A stretch of 64,000 bases of DNA from Streptomyces diastatochromogenes (lineage in GTDB: Bacteria; Actinomycetota; Actinomycetes; Streptomycetales; Streptomycetaceae), in contig JAPTYK010000001.1 of assembly GCA_026913215.1 (NCBI GenBank), forward strand, positions 1,116,001 to 1,180,000, given 5' to 3'. The stretch's first letter is position 1. Every line of letters starts with the position of its first letter. A model generated the notes under the pieces. The model was given only the letters and a program-made list of their open reading frames with translations, had not been told where the DNA came from and made no database searches. Below, in pieces: positions 8,970-20,557 of the stretch. A program made the translations under genes and the position numbers.

Positions 8970-9021
8970 CGCAACGCTCCTTCCGTCGAGATTCCATCGT
9001 CGAACTGTCGCGATACCTCAA

Positions 9022-9031
9022 CGATATATCG
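9022..9031. promoter_or_regulatory. possible PadR autoregulatory site
   Basis: CGATATATCG is a perfect 10-bp AT-rich palindrome 53 bases upstream of the PadR start, in otherwise GC-rich DNA; a second CGATA lies 7 bases before it. AT-rich ATAT-containing dyads are typical of PadR operators. No binding data. Confidence 0.45.
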
Positions 9032-9080
9032 GAACCGTTCGGCGAGCAATACCCGACAGGAGACACGGCGCTGCCCGGGG

Positions 9081-9318
9081 TACGCCCTGGGCCGGCGCGG
9101 CGTGATCGAGCGCTTCGGCGCGGACGCCGGGCCGGGATCGGCGGCTTCCTGTGGGTCTCGGAGATGCCCGACGACCCGGTGGCCTGGCTGGCCGGGCACG
9201 GCTGGGAGGCCGTCGGTCACACCCTGCGCGAGCGCGCCGCCGCCTACGGCCGCCCGATCGGCACCCCGCCGCGGCGCGAGGGCGGCCCGGCGGACTGATC
9301 TCGGCGGTCCGCCGGTAG
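9081..9318 (+). pseudogene. methyltransferase C-terminal remnant
   Basis: Reading across frames gives YALGRRGVIERFGADAG, then FLWVSEMPDDPVAWLAGHGW and LRERAAAYGRP, ending LISAVRR at 9318. This closely resembles the C-terminal third of Streptomyces class I SAM-dependent methyltransferases of the leucine carboxyl methyltransferase-like type (TIGR00027). The SAM-binding N-terminal two-thirds are absent: directly upstream is the PadR promoter region. Besides the truncation there are at least two frame changes (about 9127 and 9292), which in this window may be base-calling errors. I read it as a decayed fragment, not a functional gene. Confidence 0.55.
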
Positions 9319-9371
9319 AGCGCCTCCGGCGGCCGAGGTTCACCCGCACAGGACAGGCGCGGAGGGCGGCG

Positions 9372-10573
9372 CTAGCTCCGCGGAACGTCCCTGAGGAAGA
9401 CGAGGCCGTCACTGGCCGCCAGATGCTCCGGGTCGAACGGGGCGTAGCCGAACCACGGGGACACGCGCGGCACGGGCCGCGCGGTCCCGAGGGCGGCGGC
9501 GAGCCCCGGGCGTCGACGACGCAGCGGTCCTCGGGGAGCGCGTACAGGAGCCCTTCGACGGTGTCCGGCGGCGGCGTGTCCACGCCCTGGTGCCGGAGCG
9601 TGCCGAGGGCCGTGGGGACGAAGGCGTACTCCTCGCCCAGCTCGGCACTGACCAGCGCACCGGCGCTCCACCACTCCAGCCGCTGCCCGCCCATCCGCAG
9701 GGAGCTCTTCTCCCGCTGGAGGTGGCCGTTGTGGCCGAAGACGAACGTCGGTCCCCGCTCGGCGAGCGCGAGCAGGTTCAGCGACATGATCCGGTCCCGC
9801 GCGGCCACGAGCCGGGCCAGGCGGGCCGGTGACGTGTCGGCCATCCCGTGGTGGTACCGCAGCAGGCCCAGCCCGGTGCGGGCGTAAAGGCGCGCCCTGT
9901 CCCACTCGTCGGGCGAGCTCACCGCGACCAGGTGCGGACGCTGCTCGTCCAGCAGCGCCGCCAGCTCGTCGGCGATCACCCGCAGCCGGACCGCCGGCTC
10001 CGACCGCCCCACCGACCGGGCCGGGTCCCTCATCGCGGCCGGCTCGGTCCACCGGCCGTCGTCGCCGAGCAGTTCGTCGAGCGCCTCCGGGGCGCAGGGC
10101 AGCAGGTCCGCCTCCACCCGCTCCGCGAGGTATCCGTGGAGTGCGGTGAGCGCCTGCCGGGGGCTCTCGGCGGCGGCGATCTCCAGCGGTCCGTCGAACC
10201 CGGCGAAGCGGAGCCGCTCGGCCTCGGGCCGGCCCTCGTTGTACGCGCGCATCCAGCGCACGAGCTCGCGGTTGCCCGCGTCGGCCCCCCACTCGTGGCT
10301 GAAGCCGTGCTCCATGACCTCGTCGAGGGTGCGGACGCCCCGGGTGACGTGGTCGTCCACGACCGTCCCCCGCAGGCAGTCGGTCTCCAGCGCGATCGTC
10401 CGGTAGCCCTCCCGCTCGACGAGCTCCCGGAAGAGCTCGTTGCGCAGGTCGAGCAGGGTGTCCTCGCGGTGGGTGGGCTCGCCCAGGGCCAGCAGCCGGG
10501 GCCGGGCCGGGAGCAGCCCCATCACGGAGGCAGCGTCGAAGGGATGGGCGGTGTCCTTGATGTCGGTCGCCAT
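9372..10573 (-). CDS. erythromycin esterase family protein
   Basis: About 400 residues of the erythromycin-esterase-like superfamily (Ere). Characteristic elements are LALGEPTHREDTLLDLRNEL near residue 30, the REGYRTIALETD segment, FSHEWG (Trp-rich loop near 95), FAGFDGPLE, and FVFGHNGHLQREK with the two active-site-region His residues near 290. Ere enzymes hydrolyse the macrolactone of erythromycin; many actinobacterial homologues have no known substrate, so macrolide resistance is possible but not shown. A frameshift near 9510 switches frame before the C-terminus FGYAPFDPEHLAASDGLVF. The start MATDIKD at 10573 is preferred over an in-frame upstream ATG at 10597. It is divergent from a TioE-type MerR regulator 68 bases away. 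Confidence 0.8.
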
Positions 10574-10641
10574 GCCTTCCACGCTATCGTTGAACATTCG
10601 GTGGAGACTTTTCCGCGCCAGGCCGCGCTATCGTCGGGCTC

Positions 10642-11357
10642 ATGGGGCGAAACCTTCAAAGCGGGGTGCGGCTGAGGCCGGTCGATCTGGCCCAGGAGCA
10701 CGGTCTGTCCACGCAGGCGGTCAGGAACTACGAGGAGGCCGGCATCCTCCCCGCCGCCACCCGCACCCCTTCCGGATACCGCGCCTACACGCCTCTCCAC
10801 GCCGGGGCCCTGCGCGCGTTCCTGGCCCTGCTGCCCGGCCACGGCCACCCCACGGCGACGGCGATCATGCGGGCCGTCAACCAGGGCGCGGCCGACGAGG
10901 CGTTCCGCCTGATCGACGAGAGCCACGCCCAACTCCTCGACGACCGGCGGACCCTCCGGGCCGTGGAGTCCGCCCTCCGCGACCTGGACCCCACCACGAC
11001 GGCCCCCGAGCCCGGCGACACCTTCATCGGACCGCTGGCGAGGAAGCTCGGCATCCGTCCCGCGACGCTCCGCACATGGGAGGAGGCCGGACTCGTCCAC
11101 CCCGGCGCGACCCCCGGACCGGCTACCGCGTCTACGACGAGGCCGCCGTACGCGACGCCCGCCTCACCCACCAACTCAGGCGCGGCGGCTACCCGCTGGA
11201 ACGGATCGCCCCGCTGATCACCCACGTCCGCACGGCCGGCGGCCCGGAGCCGCTGCAGGCCACACTGACCGACTGGCACGACCGGCTGTCCGCCCGCGGG
11301 CGCGCGCTGCTCACCGGGGCGGCGGAGCTGGAGACGTACCTCCGCGCGCGCGGCTGA
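10642..11357 (+). CDS. TioE-type MerR regulator with two HTH domains
   Basis: A protein of about 238 residues with two MerR-type DNA-binding domains in tandem. The first reads RPVDLAQEHGLSTQAVRNYE, EAGILPAATRTPSGYRAYT; the second reads GPLARKLGIRPATLRTWEEA, GLVHPGRDPRTGYRVYDEA. A single lost base near 11108 breaks the frame inside the second domain. The layout matches the TioE family of actinobacteria, which is often linked to drug or biosynthetic genes. It is divergent from the erythromycin-esterase-like gene and probably controls it; the 68-base gap holds CTATCGTTGAA and CTATCGTCGGG, an 8-base direct repeat (CTATCGT) 43 bases apart. A degenerate tandem repeat starts 7 bases after its stop. 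Confidence 0.75.
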
Positions 11358-11363
11358 GGTTCC

Positions 11364-11420
11364 GACAGGAATCCGGTCTCGGGGCAGGCATCCGACCCCT
11401 GGGCAGGAATCCGGTCCCTG
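11364..11420. repeat. 19-bp degenerate tandem repeat, 3 copies
   Basis: Three units of 19 bases begin at 11364, 11383 and 11402 with the core CAGGAATCCGGTCCCTGGG. They lie 7 bases downstream of the MerR stop codon in a 192-base gap that holds no gene. Confidence 0.6.
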
Positions 11421-11549
11421 ACGACGCGTCCGCTCCCGCTCCCGGCCCGGAGTCCGTGTGTTCGTGGGAGGTGTGCGTGGGGAGGGGAAGCGGGCACCCG
11501 GCTCTCCCCCGGCGCTCCCGGCCCCAAGGACTTCTGCGACACTCCTGCG

Positions 11550-12097
11550 ATGACCGGCACGGACGACACCCCGCTCTTCGCCCAGTTCACCGCCCCCGAC
11601 GCGCTGCCCCACGGGCTCGCGGCGGCCCTCGCCGACTGCTGGACCGAGGTGAGCGACGCGGGCGGGGCCGCCGGGTTCCCCTTCCCGCCGGTCGACCCGG
11701 CCGAGGTCGCCGCGGCGGTCGACCGCATCGTGACGGGACTCGCCCCGGCGAGCAGCCGTCTCGTCGTCGCCACCGTCGACGGCGCCCTCGCGGGCTGGCT
11801 GTGCCTGCGCCGCGACCCCATCCGCTGGTCGCGCACTGGGGCACCCTGCACCACGTCCAGACCCGCCTCGGGGTGCGCGGCCGGGGCATCGGCGCGGGTC
11901 TGGTGCGGCGCGCCCGCGTGATCGCCCGAGACGAGATGGGCCTGGAGCAGCTGCGGCTCGCCGCACGCGGCGGCACCGGCCTGGAGGACTTCTACGGCCG
12001 GCTCGGCTGGCGGGAGATCGGCCGCTGGCCCGGGGCCCTGCGCCTGGCCGCCGAGGACGACCGCGACGAGATCCTCATGGTCCTGACCCCGCTGTGA
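11550..12097 (+). CDS. GNAT family N-acetyltransferase
   Basis: About 182 residues. The C-terminal half is a clear GNAT core: WGTLHHVQTRLGVRGRGIGA contains the acetyl-CoA pyrophosphate loop (R-G-R-G-I-G), followed by GLVRRARVIARDEMGLEQLRL and GLEDFYGRLGWREIGRWPGA. The N-terminal half contains VVATVDGALAGWLCLRRDP. One base is missing near 11822 (five C read as four). The acceptor substrate is unknown. Its stop codon overlaps the first unit of a long 14-bp tandem repeat. Confidence 0.75.
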
Positions 12098-12247
12098 GCG
12101 CCTCGCCGTGAGTGCCCGGCCGTGAGCACCCGGCCGTGAGCGCCTCACCACGAGCGCCCGGCCGTAAGTGCCTCGTTACGAGCGCCCGGCCGTGAGTGCC
12201 TCGCCGTAAACGCCCCACTATGAGCGCCTCACCGTAAGCTCCCTCGC
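12094..12247. repeat. 14-bp tandem repeat, 11 copies
   Basis: Eleven imperfect units of exactly 14 bases run head to tail (consensus GTGAGCGCCYSGCC). The first unit contains the TGA stop of the GNAT gene. The period is not a multiple of three and units vary at 1-4 positions; unit boundaries are marked by GTGAG, GTAAG, ACGAG or ATGAG. There is no gene in this stretch (12098-12324), only the repeat and the short promoter region of the phzF-like gene. Confidence 0.9.
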
Positions 12248-12324
12248 GATCCCGGCGGAGGAAGGGTCCAGTTCTCCGCGATTGGCCTTGGAACCCGCTT
12301 TTCCGGCCCCGGTACGGTCGGGGC

Positions 12325-13134
12325 ATGCGCATCCGAATCGTCGACGCCTTCACCGACCGGCCCTTCTCCGGCAATCCGGCCGGGGTGCTGCTCCTCGACT
12401 CCTTCCCCGACGACGCCTGGCTCCAGAAGGTCGCCGCGGAGGTCAACCTCTCCGAGACGGCCTTCGCCCACCCGCTGCCGCCCGGCGGCGAGGCGGACTG
12501 GACCCTGCGCTGGTTCACCCCGACCACCGAGGTCGACATGTGCGGCCACGCCACCCTGGCCACCGCGCACGTCCTGCACACCACCGGCACCGCGAGCGGC
12601 ACCGTCCGCTTCACGGCCCGCTGCGGCGTCCTGATCACCACCGCCGAGGAGGACGGCACGATCACGATGGACTTCCCGACCTCCTCCCTCACCCCGGTTC
12701 CCGCCCCCGAGGGCCTGGAGAAGGCGCTCGGTGCCGAGATCGTCGCCGTCCACGACACGGCCGCGCACATCGGCGACCTCGTCGTCGAGCTGCGCGACGA
12801 GACGGCGGTCCGCTCGCTCGCGCCGGACTTCGCCGCCCTGAAGGTCCTCTCCACGCGCGGTGTCATCGTGACCGCCGCCGCCGAACGCCCGGACAGCGGA
12901 TACGAGTTCGTCTCGCGCGGCTTCTTCCCCGCCGTCGGCATCGACGAGGACCCGGTGACGGGCAGCGCCCACACCGCGCTCGCCCCGTACTGGTCGGCCA
13001 GGTTCGGCCGCGAGGAGCTCACCGGCTTCCAGGGCGGTGCCCGTACGGGTCTCGTCCGCACCCGCCTGCGCGGCGACCGCACCCTCCTGAACGGCCACGC
13101 CGTCACGGTCATCGAGGGCGACCTGCGCGTCTGA
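12325..13134 (+). CDS. PhzF family isomerase/epimerase
   Basis: An intact 269-residue PhzF-fold protein (two diaminopimelate-epimerase-like halves). It begins MRIRIVDAFTDRPFSGNPAG, has the catalytic-glutamate motif VNLSETAF near residue 45, FTPTTEVDMCGHATLATAH near 75, and in the second half GIDEDPVTGSAHTALAPYW near 215. PhzF itself isomerises a dihydro-hydroxyanthranilate in phenazine synthesis; most Streptomyces homologues, including isolated ones such as this, have unknown substrates. No phenazine genes are nearby. A strong terminator follows. Confidence 0.9.
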   Translation: MRIRIVDAFTDRPFSGNPAGVLLLDSFPDDAWLQKVAAEVNLSETAFAHPLPPGGEADWTLRWFTPTTEVDMCGHATLATAHVLHTTGTASGTVRFTARCGVLITTAEEDGTITMDFPTSSLTPVPAPEGLEKALGAEIVAVHDTAAHIGDLVVELRDETAVRSLAPDFAALKVLSTRGVIVTAAAERPDSGYEFVSRGFFPAVGIDEDPVTGSAHTALAPYWSARFGREELTGFQGGARTGLVRTRLRGDRTLLNGHAVTVIEGDLRV

Positions 13135-13140
13135 CGCACG

Positions 13141-13176
13141 AGAGGGGGCGTACGGCCCGAGCCGTACGCCCCCTCT
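13141..13176. terminator. convergent terminator
   Basis: AGAGGGGGCGTACGGC and its complement (13141-13156, 13161-13176) around a CCGA loop, followed by TT, lie between the phzF-like gene and the convergent CPBP protease gene. Confidence 0.9.
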
Positions 13177-13187
13177 TCCGCGTTCCG

Positions 13188-14069
13188 TCACGCGGTGGGC
13201 AGCCAGCCCACCTTCCCGGCGAGCAGCCCGTACCCGACGAAGGCCACGATGTCGAGCAGCGCGTGCGCCACGACCAGCGGCCCGACGCGCCCCCAGCGGC
13301 GGTAGAGCAGCACGAAGACGACGCCCATCACCATGTTGCCGACGAAGCCGCCGACCCCCTGGTAGAGGTGGTACGAGCCGCGCAGCACCGAACTCGCCAC
13401 GAGCGCGGCCATCGGCGTCCACCCCAGCCGGCCCAGTCGGCGCAGCAGGTAGCCGACGACGATGACCTCCTCCAGGACGGAGTTCTGGATCGCCGACAGG
13501 ATGAGCACGGGGTACTTCCACCACACGTCGGGCAGCGACTCCGGCACCACCGTCAGGTTGAACCCGGACGCCCGCGCCGCCAGGTAGAAGGCGAGGCCCG
13601 CGCTCCCGATCCCCGCCGCGACCAGGGTGCCGCGCCCGAGGTCGGACCACGGCCGGGTCCGGTCGAAGCCGAGGGCCCGCAGCCCCCGGACCCCCGCCCC
13701 CTCCCGCAGCAGCAGATGGGCGACGAGCACGACCGGCACGAGCGCGGTGGCGATGCCGAAGAGCTGCCAGGACAGGTCGAGCCAGGGACGGCCGGGGGCG
13801 TACGAGCCGTTGAGCGTCGCCGCCTGTTCCTTCAGCGCGCCCGGCTTGGTCAGCGAGCCGATGAAGCTGATGAGCGCCGACACCCCGCTCGCCCCCAGCG
13901 AGAGGGCGAGCACGATGAGCGTCTCGGAGCGCAGCACGCCGCGCGGCAGGCCGTCGGGGGGCGGGGAAGGGTCCCTCAGTCGTTGCTCCGACACCACACC
14001 TGTCTCCACTTCCCCGTCGCGGGCCCACGCCGTTCCGGTGGTCCCGGCCGACCGGGACCACCTGGACAT
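13188..14069 (-). CDS. CPBP family membrane protease
   Basis: About 293 residues with several membrane helices and the three CPBP (CAAX prenyl protease/bacteriocin-processing, abortive infection) motifs: NSVLEEVIVVGYLLRRL (the EE motif), SYHLYQGVGGFVGNMVMG (F/Y-x-x-x-H type) and VVAHALLDIVAF. Members are intramembrane glutamic endopeptidases; bacterial roles include peptide processing and bacteriocin self-immunity, with the natural target here unknown. ATG 14067-14069 opens the longest start; GTG codons at 13997 and 13994 (reading MVSEQRL) are good alternatives since homologous proteins tend to begin just before LPRGVLRSETL. A glutamate-cysteine ligase-like gene ends 36 bases upstream on the same strand. 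Confidence 0.8.
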   Translation of the reverse strand: MSRWSRSAGTTGTAWARDGEVETGVVSEQRLRDPSPPPDGLPRGVLRSETLIVLALSLGASGVSALISFIGSLTKPGALKEQAATLNGSYAPGRPWLDLSWQLFGIATALVPVVLVAHLLLREGAGVRGLRALGFDRTRPWSDLGRGTLVAAGIGSAGLAFYLAARASGFNLTVVPESLPDVWWKYPVLILSAIQNSVLEEVIVVGYLLRRLGRLGWTPMAALVASSVLRGSYHLYQGVGGFVGNMVMGVVFVLLYRRWGRVGPLVVAHALLDIVAFVGYGLLAGKVGWLPTA

Positions 14070-14104
14070 GATCGCCCATGGACGGGAACGGGGACGGGAG
14101 GAGG

Positions 14105-15600
14105 TCAGCCGATCCCCACCGGCCAGGTGTGCACCGGCTCGCCCGAGAGCATGAGCGTCCGGTACCGCCGGGTGGTCGCCGCGAGGGCGGCCTCCCGGTC
14201 GAGGCCGGACTCCAGGGCCCGGTGGAAGGTGTCGGCCTGCCAGGAGGCGCCGTTCACCCGCCGCAGACAGCGCTGCTCGATCACCCCGAGGTAGAAGTCC
14301 CGGTCGGCCGGCTCGATGTGCCAGGCGTCGAGCCCGCCGCGGCGAGCGGCAGCAGTTCGTCGAGGACGAGCCGTACGGCGGGCACGGTCGCGACGCCTCC
14401 GGCGCGCCCGCGCGGGGCCAGCGCAGCTCGGCCTCGATGCCGTGGCGGCAGGCGGTGTCGAAGTTGGCCTCGGCGTCCTGGAAGGTCATCCGCTTCCAGA
14501 CCGGCCGGGGGTCGTCGGCGAGCGAGCGCACGAGCCCGTAGTAGAAGGCCGCGTTCGCGATCACGTCGGTGACGGTCGGCCCGGCCGGCAGGACCCGGTT
14601 CTCGACGCGCAGGTGCGGGACCCCGTCGACCCAGCCGTACACCGGTCTGTTCCAGCGGTAGATCGTGCCGTTGTGCAGGGTCAGTTCCTGGAGGCGCGGC
14701 ACCCGCCCCGGTCGAGGACGAGCAGCGGGTCCTCCTCGTCGCAGAGCGGCAGCAGGGCGGGGAAGTAGCGGACGTTCTCCTCGAAGAGGTCGTACACGGA
14801 GTCCACCCACCGCTCCCCGAACCAGGTGCGCGGCCGGACGCCCTGGGACTGGAGCTCGGGCGGCCGGGTGTCGGTGGCCTGCTGGAAGAGCGGGGGCCGG
14901 GACTCGCGCCACAGTTCGCGGCCGAAGACGAAGGGCGCGTTGGCGCCCAGCGCGATCTGGACGCCGGACACGGCCTGGGCGGCGTTCCACACGGGGGCGA
15001 ACCGGGCCGGTGTCACCTGGAGGTGGAGCTGCACCGAGGTGCAGGCCGCCTCGGGAAGGATCGACTCCGTGGTGCACAGCAGGCGTTCGACGCCGTGGAT
15101 GTCGAGGGTGAAGTCCTCGCCGCGGGCGGCGAGGATCTGGTCGTTGAGCAGCGTGTAGCGGTCGTTGTCCGAGATGTTCTCGGGGGCCAGGTCGCGCTGG
15201 GTGAGCGTGGGGAGTATGCCGATCATGACGACGTTCGCGTCGAGTTCCGCCGCCTTGCGGTCGGCATATCCGAGGCCGGTTCCGATCTCCTCCGCGAGCC
15301 GGTCGAATACGCGCCCGTCGAGCTGGTGGGGCGCGATGTTCACTTCGAGGTTGAACATTCCGAGTTCCGTCTGGAAATCGGAGCTGGCGATCTTTTCGAG
15401 GACCGGCCCGTTCAGCATCCGGGGCATCCCGTCGGCGCCGGCGAGATTGAGTTCGATCTCCACGCCCATGAGATTGCGCGGCCGGTCGAACCTCTTCTCC
15501 GCCAGCAGTCGCGCGAGCCCCGCGAGACACTGCTGAAGCTTTCTCCGGTAGTGCTGGCGGTCGGACGGGCCGAACCCGTCGGCCACGACCTTCTCCCCAT
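14105..15600 (-). CDS. glutamate-cysteine ligase-like (GCS2) enzyme
   Basis: About 499 residues of the carboxylate-amine ligase (GCS2) superfamily, ATP-dependent enzymes that join glutamate to an amine such as cysteine. Landmarks are FDRPRNLMGVEIELNLAGAD (the VEIE metal site), FNLEVNIAPH, DIHGVERLLCTTESILPEA, ACTSVQLHLQVTP, LHNGTIYRWNRPVYG and HLRVENRVLPAGPT. Streptomyces do not use glutathione, so mycothiol- or ergothioneine-side chemistry or another gamma-glutamyl product is possible; the substrate is not deducible. Frameshifts lie just after the ATG at 15600 (five G read as four), near 14705 and near 14340-14410. The C-terminus EPVHTWPVGIG ends at 14105. A 6-bp dyad about 160 bases upstream may regulate it. 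Confidence 0.75.
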
Positions 15601-16080
15601 CGAAGTGTCCCTCCCCGAGTGGGCGGCCGCCGGGACGGCAGCGCGTCACGGACGATGATGCCCACCCCGCTGATCCACAACGCCTGCGGAATCGGCCTGT
15701 CGGAGGATAGGCTGGACGAAGCACTCCACCGGCACATCCCAAAGGCAAGGAACGTGCGACATATACCAATGTCGTATTGTCCCGGGAGCCGGGGTCGGAA
15801 TTCAGCCGTCCACCTTCGCGCGGAATACGCAGGTGGGAGCGGTAGGGTCCTCGTGATTCCGCTTCAACTCCCCCTGATTACGGCTTGTTGACGCCTTGTC
15901 AGGAATATCCGCGAGGTCTAGCGGAAACACTGTGTGAACACGTGTCGTATAAACTCCGCGGACGAGGCAGAGTGTTGGCGCCCGGCCATGGCCTCATGGC
16001 CCTCCTCTGGCCCCGCCGCCGACAGCGCCGTCGTACCTGCCCACGCGTCACCGTGTCTCCTGAGTGAGAGGCGACCCACC
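15601..16080. other. 480-base divergent intergenic region
   Basis: No convincing gene. A plus-strand open frame at 15619-15891 is ignored because its composition does not look like a Streptomyces protein. The region is richer in A+T than its surroundings and must hold promoters for both flanking divergent genes. Visible elements are the dyad at 15757-15774, TTGACG near 15886, and a TATAAA near 15949 preceded by GTGTGAACACGTGT, which contains the palindrome ACACGTGT. I cannot assign a promoter with confidence. Confidence 0.5.
15757..15774. promoter_or_regulatory. AT-rich dyad CGACAT-N6-ATGTCG
   Basis: A perfect 6-bp inverted repeat with a 6-base spacer, extended by T/A on the outside, in a GC-poor patch about 160 bases upstream of the GCS2-like gene. 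It looks like a repressor operator; the regulator is unknown. Confidence 0.4.
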
Positions 16081-16671
16081 ATGCTCCGACCCTCCCCGGC
16101 CCCCGTGCCGGCCCTCCGCAGTGTCCTCGCGGCCCTCGGTTCACCGACCGCCGTCCGCGAGCCGCGAACTCCCGCACTGCGGAACGCACAGGGACCACTG
16201 AGCCCCGAACACCCGCTGCCCGTCCACGTCCTGGGCGTCGGCGGGGGCCCGGGACTCGCACCCCGCACCCGGCTCGCCGGCTGGCGATTCCTCATCCGGA
16301 ACGGGGACCGGGCGATCGCCGCCGCGGACACCATGCTCACCCCGGACGGCTGGGCCTTCTCGCACTTCTTCGAGGGCCCGTACGTCTCCGCCACGGAACG
16401 GGCCCTGCTCCAGGCCGAGGCCCTGCCCACCACGTACCGGGCGCGGCTGCTCTCCGTACCGGAGCTCTACATGCTGACCCTGTGGCTGCACGCGGGACCG
16501 GAGGCGGACGGTGATCCCGTCGCCCCGGCCGCGGCCGATCTGATGGTGCCCCTGGCCCCCGCACCACCGGGGATCGCGGCCCACCTCCCGTACCAGGTCG
16601 CCGAACTGCTGCCCGTGCTCAGCACCCGGCTCGCGCCGCCTCCCCTCCTGGGTTCGCCGGCGTCCGCCTGA
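16081..16671 (+). CDS. hypothetical protein
   Basis: A 196-residue protein from ATG 16081 (reads MLRPSPAPVPALRSVLAALG), preferred over in-frame upstream ATGs because those add an uncharacteristic Ser/Cys-rich leader and a GAGAGGCGA ribosome site lies just before 16081. Distinct parts are TRLAGWRFLIRNGDRAIAAA, GWAFSHFFEGPYVSATERAL and LSVPELYMLTLWLHAG. It has no signal peptide or membrane segment that I can see. I do not recognise a named family; the sequence is regular and looks like a conserved Streptomyces protein of unknown function. A terminator hairpin follows 22 bases after the stop. Confidence 0.65.
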   Translation: MLRPSPAPVPALRSVLAALGSPTAVREPRTPALRNAQGPLSPEHPLPVHVLGVGGGPGLAPRTRLAGWRFLIRNGDRAIAAADTMLTPDGWAFSHFFEGPYVSATERALLQAEALPTTYRARLLSVPELYMLTLWLHAGPEADGDPVAPAAADLMVPLAPAPPGIAAHLPYQVAELLPVLSTRLAPPPLLGSPASA

Positions 16672-16693
16672 TCCCCCGTACGCCCGCCACCGC

Positions 16694-16717
16694 CCCGTGA
16701 CCCGGCCGGGTCACGGG
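16694..16717. terminator. hairpin terminator
   Basis: CCCGTGACCC-GGCC-GGGTCACGGG (16694-16717) is a perfect 10-bp stem after the hypothetical gene ending at 16671. The following 285 bases before the DUF5999 gene hold no gene that I can see. Confidence 0.7.
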
Positions 16718-17002
16718 CGCACTCTGTCCGAGCCGCGCTCCCGAACGCCCCGCCCGAACGGCCTTCCCGTACGGACTAGCCCGCTGGGACCACCCCGAAC
16801 CACCCGAAGAGGCGGTGCAGTTGGCCTGAACCGCCCCTGCGGGTGATGCGTCTTCCCAGGAAAGGACGAGCTGCCGCGAAATACCTGCGGAAGACCGTCC
16901 ATGGGGCAAGACTGGGGACCGGAACCGAACCGACCGACGGGGGCGGCCATGAGCGCACAGAGCCGCAGGACATCCACCACGACGCAGCGAAAGAACCCAC
17001 CC

Positions 17003-17179
17003 ATGTGCCAGCACCAGCCTGCCTGTCCCACCGCCGACTCCCCCGACAGGGAGGCGGCCCGACTGACGGCACACCACCCGGAGCAGGGCTGGAGCCTGCT
17101 GTGCAACGGAGTCCTGCTCTTCGAGGACACCGGTGAGCTGCTGCCGGACGGGCAGATCATCGCCCGCACCGGCCGCTGA
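17003..17179 (+). CDS. DUF5999 family protein
   Basis: A 58-residue protein starting MCQHQPACPTADSPDREAA and continuing LTAHHPEQGWSLLCNGVLLF, then EDTGELLPDGQIIA. This is the compact Cys/His-containing pattern of the DUF5999 family, found across Streptomyces and close relatives; function unknown. Conserved Cys (positions 2, 8 and the LCNG Cys) and His residues could bind a metal. The ATG at 17003 is chosen because family members begin MCQHQP; an in-frame ATG at 16901 would add a charged extension. It shares a terminator with gcvP, which runs toward it. Confidence 0.85.
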   Translation: MCQHQPACPTADSPDREAARLTAHHPEQGWSLLCNGVLLFEDTGELLPDGQIIARTGR

Positions 17180-17231
17180 CCGCGGGACAGGTGACGACCG
17201 CCGCCTGAAGGCGGAGACCGTACGAGGAAAG

Positions 17232-17273
17232 CCGAGGGCCGGCCCGGAGGAGATCCTCCGAACCGGCCCTCGG
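17232..17273. terminator. convergent terminator
   Basis: CCGAGGGCCGG / CCGGCCCTCGG (17232-17242 and 17263-17273) enclose an inner GGAGG-AGAT-CCTCC-like stem between the DUF5999 gene and the end of gcvP. Confidence 0.8.
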
Positions 17274-17280
17274 CGCGTGC

Positions 17281-20165
<2,885 letters not shown>

Positions 20166-20242
20166 GTACGGAGGCCTCCTGGTCGTCACGACCTGCGAGG
20201 GGCACCACGGCGCGGGTACCCGGACGGCCTCCCCCTCTGTCA

Positions 20243-20436
20243 TCTCAACCTGAGAGTTTCACCGGCACGCCTCGCGGCCCGCCGGCTTTCACCGTCGGTG
20301 AGAGCGCGATGCCGTCGGACACCCGCTCTGCTTTCCAGAGTGACCTCGTCCGCGCGGTACAGGGGCCTGAGAGATTCCGGGGAGGATTTGCTCCTTCGGC
20401 GCCCACCGGAAGGTTTCTCCGGGGGACTCTCCCGCA
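20243..20436 (-). promoter_or_regulatory. tandem glycine riboswitch
   Basis: Two glycine aptamers in tandem in the gcvP leader. Aptamer I (about 20347-20436, minus strand) starts GGGAGAGTC, has GCCGAAGGAGCAA and closes with CTCTCAGGC. Aptamer II (about 20244-20345) has the paired arm ACTCTGGAAAGCAGAG, GGTGAAAGCC and closes with GGTGAAACTCTCAGGT. These are the class signatures of glycine riboswitches. Its 3' end is about 80 bases before the gcvP ATG. The riboswitch normally activates glycine cleavage genes when glycine binds. Confidence 0.93.
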
Positions 20437-20557
20437 CGGGGTCGACAGCCACGACCAGCCTACCAGCGAGGTTGCGGCTCCCATCGCTCAAGTGGCCGAC
20501 ATCCCAGATGTGCACTTTCGTAGGGGTGTAGAGCAGTTGCGACCAGTTGGAGGGACC

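Noticed and set aside
12094..12247. Possible CRISPR array
   Set aside because: Units are 14 bases without spacers; a tandem repeat, not a CRISPR.
15619..15891. 90-residue plus-strand open frame
   Set aside because: Composition not typical of Streptomyces proteins and lies in a divergent promoter region.
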